Assembly: GCA_965369385.1 (NCBI GenBank)
Contig: CBDUQP010000084.1
Span: 1-15,974, forward strand
DNA length: 15,974 nucleotides
DNA from: CBDUQP01 sp965369385
Lineage (GTDB): Bacteria > Planctomycetota > Phycisphaerae > SM23-33
Direction: 5' to 3'
Part shown: positions 5,379 to 13,350 of the stretch, in pieces
Layout of the letters: each line of letters starts with the position of its first letter
How positions within the stretch are numbered: the stretch's first letter is position 1
The notes under the pieces: generated by a model
Database searches by the model: none
What the model was told of the DNA's origin: nothing
Seen by the model: the letters and a program-made list of their open reading frames with translations, nothing else
Program-made: the position numbers and the translations under genes

Positions 5379-7783
5379 TTGTCGAGCATCTTCAGGCGGT
5401 CGGCTTTGGCGGCGGATACGTCATATCCGTCGAAATTGGCTGCGATCTGCTTCAACACGCCCAGAATCGCCGCTTCAAGCGGATCGCCATCCTTGCCGTC
5501 GTTCACGATGCGTTTGAGCTCGTTAAGCAGCGGAGCAACGGCCTTGTTCGCCATTCCTTTGAGCTGCGAGATCGCCTTGTCACGCACGACGGGATCCTTG
5601 CCTGCAAGATCAGCGACGAGTTTCTTGACGATCTTCGTGTCCACTGCCGCCTGTACTGCCTTCGCCTCGGCAATATGCTTGTTCAGGGCTACCGTCTGGG
5701 CCTTGGTGAGCTTGGGACCGAGATCACGCACCACAATCTGCCCGAGTGACATGCTCTTTGTGAAGTCGCCTGCGTCAAGCTGCGTCTTCACTCGCTTGAT
5801 AAGCCCATCGCGGGCCTTATCACATAGGGTCTTGTCTTCCTGTGCGAAAACAAGCTTGGCAACCGTCGGATCGTCGCACGCGGCGAGAGTCTCAATCCAC
5901 ATCAGCCACACGTCGCCGGCCTGGGGATCCTTCGCCTTTGCCAGATCTTCCCACGCCTTCTTGAAAACGCCGGCCGCCTGAGCTGGCCTCGACGCAGCCA
6001 GCAAAGCATCGCCAAGTTCCCTCCGTGCCGCGACCGCTTTGGAACTGGAAGTCTTGTCCAGAGCACTTACGAGCATTCGGAGTATCTCAATTTGCTGATC
6101 AACCGCATCTGCCCTGCCAACAAGCCTGCGAGACTCACCGGCCAGCGATTCTGCCGTCGATGACGACAACACCGCCATGGCTACATTCCACGCCTGTTTG
6201 CGAACCTCTTCGTCAGGCTCTACAGCGATGTCAGTGCGGGCCATGATTATGCGAATATGCTTCTGCCCAGCCAGTGAACCCAATGCGGAAATAGCAGCAC
6301 GCCGCACACCGCGGTCCTTGTCCATCGTCAGCGGAACTATCTTGTCGGCAGATAGACCATCGCCGATATTCGCAAGCGCCACTACGCCTGCAAGCCTCAC
6401 AGCCGGGCTGGCATCTCCCAACGCTTGCGATGCGTGACCAACAAATACCTTCTGCCTCAACGCACCCATCGCACCAAGCAGAGCCTCCTTTAGCATTACC
6501 ACGCACGGACCGGGTCTCACCTGCTGATAGCGAAGCGAGAGTATTTCCGTAGCCCTCGATAGCACCTCGCCCTCTAGAGTTTTGTTCGTTGCGATATGGC
6601 GTAATGCGGCCGCCGCCGCTGCCGCGACACGATCATGCTGGCTTGGAATCTCCTTCAGAACCACGCCAAGAGCCTGCGAACTGCCAATCTGCCCCAGTGC
6701 CACAAGAATGCCTTCCTTGACCTCCAGCACATCCTCTCGCCGCATCTGTCCCATCAGCTTCGCCAACGCATTGCTGTCGCTGTCGTGTGCAACCAGCAAC
6801 GCCACCGATCTGCGTACTCGCGAATCGTCGTCGGCGAGCAGGTCTGCCAGTGCGGCTTTCAATGGGGGGCTCATCTTCTCGCCGGAGGATATCCGCATCT
6901 CCACCACGTTTGCACCCGCCAGGCGAACATCAGCCAGCGGATCTTTCAGCAGTGAAATCGCCAACTCTTCCCGCCGATCCGCAGCCGTTACGCCATACAT
7001 CTCCCGAATCGCCCGCAAAAGCCTGCTGCGGAGCATATCGTTCTCTTCACCAAGAGCATTGTTGGCGTCGGTGAGCCCACGCGTCAGTGCTATCGTCCAC
7101 TCGTTGCCCTGTCCGCGATTCTTGATCCACCATGCCCTGGCGGCGGCGAAGTCGGTCTTGAAGGATTTGCGACCGGTCAACGCCGCCATCGATTTGCCGG
7201 CGGCTGAGCATATCGCCGCGTCACGGTCCGCCATCAGGTGAACAAGAACGTCCACACTGTACTTGCTGATAATCCTGCCAAGCGCCTTGATAGCCGTAAG
7301 GCGAATATCCCGAGCATTGCGACGCTCGAGAGAAATCGTGATGAGATATTCCGTGGTTATTCGCTGATCGAACGCCGCCAACGCCAACGCCGCAGGCAAC
7401 CTCAACGTTTGATCCTTGCCCACCAGCACACCCGCCAGAGGTTTGATATAGCTGTCATCCACACGCCCGGTAGAAACTATAGCCCCCATGACCGCCCGCA
7501 TGGCAGCCGGATTGCCCGATTTGAGAACGCCCAAAACGGCATCGGGGCCTTTCGGACGAGGCATCGATACCAATTCCGCGGCTGCAATCGCCTTTTCGGC
7601 ATCAGAAACCGACTTATCGTTCAGTTTGGCCAGCAGAACCACGGTTTGGGATAGGTAATGCCGCTTTGGAGCTGCCGCTTTGGGGCTAGCCTGGCTGGCC
7701 TGTGCAGACGTCTGGCCCGCAGCGTCTTGCGCAACCGCCGAAATTAGCATCACCGCCAGAAATATTAGCCCGAACCTTCTCAC
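5354..7783 (-). CDS. Exported HEAT-repeat protein
   Basis: 809 residues from a GTG at 7783. An in-frame ATG at 7888 would add 35 residues, but it overlaps the predicted promoter, and the GTG start gives a normal signal peptide (RRFGLIFLAVMLISAVAQ, cleavage near DAAG). After an Ala/Gln/Pro-rich linker come many degenerate HEAT repeats, roughly residues 45-570, seen as about 35-40-residue helical pairs with motifs such as DADIAICSAAG-like, DDDSRVRRSVALL, SPAVRLAGVVALANIG and DRGVRRAAISALGSLA. The part around 600-720 is more TPR-like (AASRPAQAAGVFKKAWEDLA) and a last HEAT-like block (KDPVVRDKAISQLKGM) precedes the C-terminus. HEAT solenoids are protein-binding scaffolds; no catalytic motif is visible. 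It stands alone, with its own promoter and terminator, divergent from purM. The family is common in planctomycetes; the partner is unknown. Confidence 0.88.
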   Translation of the reverse strand: MRRFGLIFLAVMLISAVAQDAAGQTSAQASQASPKAAAPKRHYLSQTVVLLAKLNDKSVSDAEKAIAAAELVSMPRPKGPDAVLGVLKSGNPAAMRAVMGAIVSTGRVDDSYIKPLAGVLVGKDQTLRLPAALALAAFDQRITTEYLITISLERRNARDIRLTAIKALGRIISKYSVDVLVHLMADRDAAICSAAGKSMAALTGRKSFKTDFAAARAWWIKNRGQGNEWTIALTRGLTDANNALGEENDMLRSRLLRAIREMYGVTAADRREELAISLLKDPLADVRLAGANVVEMRISSGEKMSPPLKAALADLLADDDSRVRRSVALLVAHDSDSNALAKLMGQMRREDVLEVKEGILVALGQIGSSQALGVVLKEIPSQHDRVAAAAAAALRHIATNKTLEGEVLSRATEILSLRYQQVRPGPCVVMLKEALLGAMGALRQKVFVGHASQALGDASPAVRLAGVVALANIGDGLSADKIVPLTMDKDRGVRRAAISALGSLAGQKHIRIIMARTDIAVEPDEEVRKQAWNVAMAVLSSSTAESLAGESRRLVGRADAVDQQIEILRMLVSALDKTSSSKAVAARRELGDALLAASRPAQAAGVFKKAWEDLAKAKDPQAGDVWLMWIETLAACDDPTVAKLVFAQEDKTLCDKARDGLIKRVKTQLDAGDFTKSMSLGQIVVRDLGPKLTKAQTVALNKHIAEAKAVQAAVDTKIVKKLVADLAGKDPVVRDKAISQLKGMANKAVAPLLNELKRIVNDGKDGDPLEAAILGVLKQIAANFDGYDVSAAKADRLKMLDNWLKLHAR

Positions 7784-7890
7784 CTTTTGCCCGCCAGCCC
7801 CGATCGTGTCTGAAAACTTGTAGAAAATCTCAGATACTCCCGCAAGGCCATGAAAAATCCCGAAAAATGGAAACCATCCACAATACATAT

Positions 7891-7919
7891 TATGTATCTC
7901 AATGACTGACGATTGTCAA
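7891..7919 (-). promoter_or_regulatory. Sigma-70-type promoter of the HEAT-repeat gene
   Basis: On the minus strand TTGACA (7919-7914) is followed after 17 bases by TACATA (7896-7891), or after 19 bases by CATAAT (7894-7889). The expected start of transcription is near 7884-7880, which is downstream of the ATG at 7888 and leaves about a 100-base leader before the GTG at 7783. Confidence 0.6.
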
Positions 7920-8085
7920 ACCGCTGGCCGGTTTCGCCGGTCAATCGGCTTCAAACACGAAAGAATGCGTAAAAAAACCAGCCACGAACGCTGATGGAGC
8001 AAAAAAGTCGCTTCCCGGATCGTCATTTGTTCAGCATTGTCACCATATGGGTTGAATCGGCGATATGTGTTGATAGGATATAGCA

Positions 8086-9168
8086 ATGAGCAAAAAAAGT
8101 ATCGCCAAGCCAATGACGTACAAGCAGGCCGGTGTTGATATCGACGCCGGTGAATCCATGGTCAAGGAGATCACCCCGCTGGTCAAGCGTACCTACACGC
8201 CCAGGGTGTTGGACAAGTTCGGCGGATTTGCCGGGCTTTTCAGTCTCGACTTCTCCGAAAAACTGCTGAAGCGAAACTATAAGGATCCTGTGCTGGCCGC
8301 TTGCACCGATGGTGTGGGCACCAAGCTCAAAATCGCCTTCATGACAGGCCGGCTCGACACCGTCGGGATCGATCTGGTAGCGATGAGCGTAAACGACCTC
8401 ATATGCGGCGGCGCAGAACCGCTGTTCTTTCTCGACTATCTCGCAGTAGGCAAGCTGGACCCCGCCCGCATGGCCAAGATAGTCAAAGGCATCAGCGACG
8501 GGTGCGTGCAGAGCAACTGTGCCCTGCTTGGCGGCGAAACCGCCGAAATGCCCGACTTATACAAGACCGACGAGTTCGACATGGCCGGTTTCGCAGTGGG
8601 AGTCGCTGAGCGAGACAGGATAATCGACGGTTCGCACGCCGAACCTGGCGATATCGCCATCGCACTGGCGTCCGACGGTTTGCACTCCAACGGATATGGT
8701 CTGGCGCGAAAAGTGCTTCTGGAACGTGCGGGATACAAGATGGACTCCAAACCCGCCCTGCTGGAAGGCGAAACAGTTGGCGACGCAATGCTGCGTCCCA
8801 CACGCATTTATGTCCGCCCAGTGCTGGATGTATTGAAAAAGTACAAGGTTAAGCGTGTGGTGAAGGCAATGGCCCATATCACCGGCGGAGGACTTGGCGG
8901 AAACCTCCCGCGCGTGCTGCCCGAGGGGCTCACCGTCCGGGTGAAACGCAGCAGTTGGGAAGAGCCCGCCATCTTCAAGCTCATTGCCAAAAAGGGCCCT
9001 GTCGACAACACCGAGATGATGAGGGTGTTCAATATGGGCGTGGGTTACGTGATGATCGTATCCCCCAGATTCGCAAAATCAACCATGGCCACCCTGCGAC
9101 AAGCCGGCGAGCGTTGCTGGGTTCTGGGCAAGGTAAGAAAGGGCGGACCCGATATCGAATGGGCCTAG
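8086..9168 (+). CDS. purM: Phosphoribosylformylglycinamidine cyclo-ligase (AIR synthetase)
   Basis: 360 residues, close to the usual PurM length. It converts FGAM to AIR with ATP, the fifth step of de novo purine synthesis, in the cytoplasm. Family motifs occur in order: YKQAGVDIDAG (12-22), the nucleotide/Mg loop TDGVGTK (74-80), VGIDLVAMSVNDLICGGAEP (93-112), LLGGETAEMP (147-156), SDGLHSNGYGL (196-206), HITGGGLGGN (264-273) and FNMGVGY (315-321). The start is supported by AGGA 7 bases upstream. A weak promoter-like TTGTCA lies at 8037-8042. It is not next to other pur genes; it is divergent from the HEAT-repeat gene and convergent with the YjbQ-like gene 81 bases on. The short convergent gap has no clear terminator. 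Confidence 0.97.
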   Translation: MSKKSIAKPMTYKQAGVDIDAGESMVKEITPLVKRTYTPRVLDKFGGFAGLFSLDFSEKLLKRNYKDPVLAACTDGVGTKLKIAFMTGRLDTVGIDLVAMSVNDLICGGAEPLFFLDYLAVGKLDPARMAKIVKGISDGCVQSNCALLGGETAEMPDLYKTDEFDMAGFAVGVAERDRIIDGSHAEPGDIAIALASDGLHSNGYGLARKVLLERAGYKMDSKPALLEGETVGDAMLRPTRIYVRPVLDVLKKYKVKRVVKAMAHITGGGLGGNLPRVLPEGLTVRVKRSSWEEPAIFKLIAKKGPVDNTEMMRVFNMGVGYVMIVSPRFAKSTMATLRQAGERCWVLGKVRKGGPDIEWA

Positions 9169-9249
9169 CAGCCCGTTGAAAACGCTGTTCCTGCTGCGTG
9201 CGGTCGTTTTGCCTGCGCGGCTGCTCTGGATGCACGTCCTTGATTGCAC

Positions 9250-9651
9250 TCAGCCTGTAACCGTCACTATGACCCGACGCGTGCGAGGCCCATCGAACTC
9301 GCAGAAGAACAGCGACTGCCACGTCCCCAGCGTCATCCGCCCATCAATCAGAGGCACCACCGCAGAACACCCCATCATGGAGCTCTTCACGTGGGCCGCG
9401 CTGTTGCCCTCGCAATGTCGATACTTCGCATGACTCCAGGGGACAATCTCGTCCAGAGCCATCAGGACATCGTGGATCACATCCGGGTCGGCATTTTCGT
9501 TGATTGTGACGCCCCCAGTCGTGTGCGGAACGTAGACCGTAACCTGCCCGTCTGAGACGCCGGATTCCCTGATAACGTCAGCCACCAGCGGTGTAATATC
9601 GATCATCTCGTCGCGACTGCGGGTTTTTACGTTGAATGTACTCGTAAACAT
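9250..9651 (-). CDS. YjbQ/UPF0047 family protein (secondary thiamine-phosphate synthase enzyme)
   Basis: 133 residues from the ATG at 9651, with GAGG just upstream; the longer frame back to 9858 has no family-like sequence and overlaps the promoter region of scpB. The whole UPF0047 signature is present: HTTGGVTINENADPDV (43-58), the H...GNSAAHVKSSMMG segment (80-94) with conserved His residues, then DGRMTLGTWQSLFFCEFDGPR (103-123). Members form trimers with a metal- or phosphate-binding pocket; E. coli YjbQ has weak thiamine-phosphate synthase activity, but the true role is not settled. No thi genes are nearby, so no pathway can be assigned from context. Confidence 0.93.
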   Translation of the reverse strand: MFTSTFNVKTRSRDEMIDITPLVADVIRESGVSDGQVTVYVPHTTGGVTINENADPDVIHDVLMALDEIVPWSHAKYRHCEGNSAAHVKSSMMGCSAVVPLIDGRMTLGTWQSLFFCEFDGPRTRRVIVTVTG

Positions 9652-9730
9652 GCCCTCAGAAGTACACCCGCGATATCGAATTTGCAAGCCCGCGGGACAA
9701 GTGAAACCGCAGAATTGCCCTTGTCTGTGC

Positions 9731-9760
9731 TTGACGAAAGCCCGGGCGGGAAAGTACCCT
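9731..9760 (+). promoter_or_regulatory. Weak candidate promoter upstream of scpB
   Basis: TTGACG (9731-9736) and TACCCT (9755-9760) are separated by 18 bases; the -10 matches the consensus poorly. Nothing else stands out in the 263-base divergent gap 9652-9914. Confidence 0.25.
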
Positions 9761-9914
9761 GTTAGACTGAAGGACATTGAAAAACTGCAAATGCCGAAAC
9801 GGGGGCCTCCCGACGGCTTGGATGCAGGCAAATCGCGTCCCGCAGAACCGAATATCACTGATTACGTATAGCAAACGCCGAAAACACCCAAAATACCGAA
9901 AAGAACCGACCGCC

Positions 9915-11105
9915 ATGAGCGAGATTTCCCAAAACAGTAACCAGAGCGACCAGGTAAACCTGGACGAACAGATGGATCTCGACCCCAACCAGACACAAAC
10001 AGTCTCCCAGAGTGAAGACACCCAACTGGATTCTGTGGAAGATGATGCGGTTACTGAGGAATCTGCGGACAACGAAGCCCAAAAGGTCTGCGAACAAGAC
10101 GAAAACACCGATTCCACCGAATCTGACGAAATTATTGAAGGCGAGCAGCAAGACGTAGCAAATGAACAAGACGAGCCAAACACCGTCGAAACTGCTGAAG
10201 AAGATGAGAATCCCCAACCCGCTGCAGACGATGATAACGAAAACGTCGAAAATAGCGAAAATGGTGATTCCGCCGAAGACGAAGAAGACACGGAAAGCGA
10301 ACTGACTGAAATCGCCGCCACCATCGAGGCCATCCTCTTCTCCGTAGACACCGCCATGACACCGGCCAAGATCGTACAGGTAGGTGAACTGCCCGGGCAA
10401 GCGGCCGTGACCAAGGGCGTCGCCCTGCTGAATGAACGCTACAAAGACGCCAATGCCTCATTCCGCATCGAAGCGGTCGCCGGCGGATACCAGATGATGA
10501 CGCTCAAGGAGTATCACGACGTCCTCGAACGCATGTTCAAGGTAAAGTCAGACTCCAAGCTCACACAGGCCGCCATGGAAACGCTCGCCATAGTCGCCTA
10601 CCGCCAGCCGATCCTCCGCGCAGACATCGAAGCCATCCGCGGCGTTGCCAGCGGCGAGATGCTCCGAAGCCTCATGGAAAAGCAGATGGTCAAGATCGTC
10701 GGCAGAGCAGAAGTCCTCGGCCGCCCGATGCTGTACGGTACCACCAGGCATTTCCTCGAAATCTTCGGCCTCAAGGACCTTAAAGAACTCCCCCGGGCCG
10801 AAGAACTCAAAGCCCCAGAACCCAAGCCCATGGCGAAACCCGCCGAAGAAAAAACCGCCGAAGAAGCCGCCAATCCGGAATCCGAAGACGCCCAAGACAC
10901 ACCATCGGAAGATACGGCACCCGAGCTGGCCACACAGGAAACGTCGGCCGACAACCAAACACCCGCAGACCAGACTGGAACCGAACCGGACCCCCAGCCT
11001 ACCGGCATCAATGACGAAGAAACTGCGGAAATCGACGTGGCGGAAACAGACGACCAGACAGCAGGCGAATACCTGGCCGATACCCCAACCGACAAGACGA
11101 ATTAG
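9915..11105 (+). CDS. scpB: SMC-Scp complex subunit ScpB with long acidic tails
   Basis: 396 residues from the ATG at 9915, about twice the usual ScpB length. The conserved core is residues about 130-297: LTEIAATIEAILFSVDTAMTP, then KLTQAAMETLAIVAYRQPI (215-233), RADIEAIRGVASGEMLRSLMEK (235-256) and GRPMLYGTTRHFLEIFGL (269-286), forming two winged-helix domains. ScpB binds ScpA and with SMC compacts and segregates the chromosome. The N-terminal 130 residues hold about 48 Asp/Glu and almost no basic residues; the C-terminal 100 residues are Pro, Ala and Glu-rich. Both tails are probably disordered. A TTG at 9777 with AAGGAC before it would add 46 residues of Arg/Cys/Pro-rich sequence unlike the acidic tail, so I prefer 9915, though it lacks a clear ribosome site. 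scpA is not in the window. Confidence 0.93.
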   Translation: MSEISQNSNQSDQVNLDEQMDLDPNQTQTVSQSEDTQLDSVEDDAVTEESADNEAQKVCEQDENTDSTESDEIIEGEQQDVANEQDEPNTVETAEEDENPQPAADDDNENVENSENGDSAEDEEDTESELTEIAATIEAILFSVDTAMTPAKIVQVGELPGQAAVTKGVALLNERYKDANASFRIEAVAGGYQMMTLKEYHDVLERMFKVKSDSKLTQAAMETLAIVAYRQPILRADIEAIRGVASGEMLRSLMEKQMVKIVGRAEVLGRPMLYGTTRHFLEIFGLKDLKELPRAEELKAPEPKPMAKPAEEKTAEEAANPESEDAQDTPSEDTAPELATQETSADNQTPADQTGTEPDPQPTGINDEETAEIDVAETDDQTAGEYLADTPTDKTN

Positions 11106-11384
11106 TTCGTCAGCGTTTCACCAAAGCCATCGTCGCGATTTCTCTCGTTCGTTACCTATGCGTTGTCATGGTCGCCCCTCTGGCCACCCCCATAGCGGTC
11201 TTAAAGCGGTTGAAAATCCCAGCGAGCACTGCTGTGCTACGTGTCTATAATTACTCGGGCTGCCTTCGTTGTCGATCCGGGCGGGTTCTGCTATTGTCAT
11301 TACGCCTGCATGGTCGATACGAGTATTAACTGATGTGGACTGGCGATGCGGACTAACACTGACTGACGCAAACTGACATAAACG
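11106..11384. other. Intergenic stretch with a degenerate repeat fragment
   Basis: No gene is seen. Around 11171-11212 the sequence CCTCTGGCCACCCC, then GCGGTCTTAAAG and GTTGAAAATCCC, loosely follows the SCTCTGGCCACCCC...GGGGTTCTGAAT part of the dispersed repeat in copies A and B. A TATAAT occurs at 11246-11251 without a good -35. Confidence 0.35.
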
Positions 11385-13097
11385 ATGAAACCTGTACCCA
11401 AACCCAGACATACGCTCGCCGTAATGATCATGGCCATGGTTGCAATAGGCTATGGTTGGCTGGCTATGTATGATGACTCAATGAGCGATGAGCAGTTCCG
11501 CGATGCCACAGTCGCACTCAAGGAACACGATCCGACACTCTACCAGAATGATCTGACATTCGGCGATAGCGGCATATGGCAAGGCCACGCCCCACTTTTT
11601 CAGGCAGTGCTGAAGATGATCCTGGTTCCCACCCGGTACGAAGACCCTATGCGTCCCTTCCGCGTCCTTGCCGGCGTGCTGGCGTTCGTATACCTGTGCG
11701 GGATGTATGGGCTTGTGTACCGCCAGTGCCTGAGCTGGTCGGTATCCGTATTCGTCGCAGTACTCAGCAGCACCGTCACCACCACACTGGCCCACTGGCA
11801 ATGGGGAATCGGTCCGCTCTCCATGGTTACCCCCGCCGGTATCTGCATCGCGATCATTCCGCTGATAGTGATCGGATACCTTCGCAACACATGCCCCACA
11901 AGCGAAGAAACGCGGTTTGGATCAGGTGCATATAACTGGAAGCTGCTGGCGGTTTTCGGGTGCATCGGACTGCTGGGTAACATCCATCTGGCTACTTCAA
12001 TCAACCTGACGCTCATAATGGTGTTCGCTTATCTATCGGGGCGCAAGTTCTCCGTGCGTGCCATTCCAATGACACTCGGATGCCTGGCCGCCGCCTGCAT
12101 CACCGCAATGCCACAAGCCTGGTACTACCTGGCAATGCGAGGATCGCTATTCGTGCCGCAATCGCAGATAGACTCTGCCGCCATAGCCGACTCGCTGAAA
12201 CTGGCAGACCTGGACCTGGGCTTCTCGGCAGTGCTGCGAAGCCTCATAGGATGGGTCATTTCATGCTCGGTGTTTATCCTGCTGGCGGGTGCAGCCCTGG
12301 TGCAGATGGAACGCTTCAAGGTGAGGAATCTCAGGTTCTGGGTCTCCATGTGGGCAGGCGCATTTCTGGTTTCAGTTGGTATCCATGGCCTGTTCGAACT
12401 GGTATCCGTTGTGTGGCGTCGCGAACCGCTGGCGATAGACTTCGTCCGGGCCGCCACGCTGATGATGCTACCGATATACATACTCGCCGGGCAAACCATG
12501 GCTAACCTCTTCCGCATGACACGCCACCACGCGGGCCTGTTGCGATGGGCATGTATCATACTGGCGGCAGTGTGGATGATCCCATCCGACAACATGCGGG
12601 TACCACGGCATTGGGTATACGAAAAAGTCACCATGTTCATGGCAGAGAACGATAAACCCAGCATCCTGAGAAGACGACACGAACGCCTTGCCAAGCGGGC
12701 CGAGAGACGTGCCATCGCCGCATGGGCCCGCAATGAGAACAATACCGACAAGAACGCGGTCTTCATCGGCTCGGATATAGAATTTCGCATGCTTTCCAGA
12801 CGATCGGCGCTAGCCACCGACGACGTGCAATGGACATATCGCATATCGCCTCAGAATCTTACGCAATGGCTGGACCTGAGACAGAAGATGAGCGTGCTCA
12901 ACCCGCCAGCGGAAAAAACCGACGCAGCCAGCATCAAAAGGCTCACCACCACGCTTTCGGCCAAACCACAATGGCAGAACGTCAAGCAATGGTATGTGCT
13001 TCTGGCTTCGGGACTCGCGCCACCCGCAGGTGCAACGCTGGAATACATCACCTCCGACAAATGGGGCCATCACGTGGTGCTGGCCAGAGTCAGATAG
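11385..13097 (+). CDS. Polytopic membrane protein of unknown function
   Basis: 570 residues. About eleven hydrophobic segments are visible, roughly at 10-28, 93-112, 118-136, 144-165, 186-203, 205-218, 226-248, 284-306, 317-341, 355-373 and 383-400. A soluble C-terminal domain of about 170 residues follows, rich in Arg and Lys at first (ILRRRHERLAKRAERRAIAAW) and ending in GHHVVLARVR. The first extracytoplasmic loop has acidic residues (YDDSMSDEQFRDATVALKEHDPTLYQNDLTF), a layout reminiscent of GT-C-type glycosyltransferases or related planctomycete membrane proteins, where acidic residues in that loop bind metal or substrate. That is a resemblance only. No clear ribosome site precedes the ATG. 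It precedes tilS on the same strand but with a 253-base gap, so co-transcription is uncertain. Confidence 0.85.
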   Translation: MKPVPKPRHTLAVMIMAMVAIGYGWLAMYDDSMSDEQFRDATVALKEHDPTLYQNDLTFGDSGIWQGHAPLFQAVLKMILVPTRYEDPMRPFRVLAGVLAFVYLCGMYGLVYRQCLSWSVSVFVAVLSSTVTTTLAHWQWGIGPLSMVTPAGICIAIIPLIVIGYLRNTCPTSEETRFGSGAYNWKLLAVFGCIGLLGNIHLATSINLTLIMVFAYLSGRKFSVRAIPMTLGCLAAACITAMPQAWYYLAMRGSLFVPQSQIDSAAIADSLKLADLDLGFSAVLRSLIGWVISCSVFILLAGAALVQMERFKVRNLRFWVSMWAGAFLVSVGIHGLFELVSVVWRREPLAIDFVRAATLMMLPIYILAGQTMANLFRMTRHHAGLLRWACIILAAVWMIPSDNMRVPRHWVYEKVTMFMAENDKPSILRRRHERLAKRAERRAIAAWARNENNTDKNAVFIGSDIEFRMLSRRSALATDDVQWTYRISPQNLTQWLDLRQKMSVLNPPAEKTDAASIKRLTTTLSAKPQWQNVKQWYVLLASGLAPPAGATLEYITSDKWGHHVVLARVR

Positions 13098-13227
13098 CTT
13101 CGCCGCTGCCCTCCATCATCACTCATTCGCCGCCGTCGTCGAGGCACGCTTCAGGATCGTCCATGAATCGCTTCAAGATGTGTAATATCAAAACAAAACA
13201 AACACGACAAACCCACAAATGAGGCAA

Positions 13228-13292
13228 ATCGCACAAACACTCCGTTGCCTTGAGAGCAAGGGTTTCGTAGGATTCTGATTGATTTGTGCGAT
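13228..13292. repeat. Nested inverted repeat upstream of tilS
   Basis: ATCGCACAAA (13228-13237) and TTTGTGCGAT (13283-13292) are perfect 10-base inverted arms 45 bases apart. Between them CCTTG-AGAG-CAAGG (13248-13261) is a perfect small hairpin. There is no T-run after either. The rest of the gap 13098-13350 shows nothing else. It may be a structured leader, a site pair for a DNA-binding protein, or a small mobile-element relic. Confidence 0.55.
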
Positions 13293-13350
13293 CTGGCGTG
13301 GGACATCCGGTCCGCCAAGGCCAACATACCAGCCTGCAACACTGCGTACC

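Noticed and set aside
6582..7241. 219-codon plus-strand frame opposite the HEAT-repeat gene
   Set aside because: Ser/Arg/Ala-rich antisense shadow of a well-supported gene.
9169..9249. Terminator between purM and the convergent YjbQ-like gene
   Set aside because: Only a weak AGCAG/CTGCT pairing and no T-run; AGCCCGTTGAAAA looks like part of a repeat but no second copy is seen here.
9794..9871. Short plus-strand peptide frame MPKRGPPDGLDAGKSRP... as a possible leader peptide
   Set aside because: No ribosome site and no attenuator-like structure after it.
9777..9914. Longer scpB start at a TTG with AAGGAC before it
   Set aside because: The added 46 residues are Arg/Cys/Pro-rich and unlike the acidic tail; not excluded but less likely than 9915.
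9656..10414. 252-codon minus-strand frame opposite scpB
   Set aside because: Its Ser/Phe-rich sequence is the antisense of the acidic tail of ScpB; no independent support.
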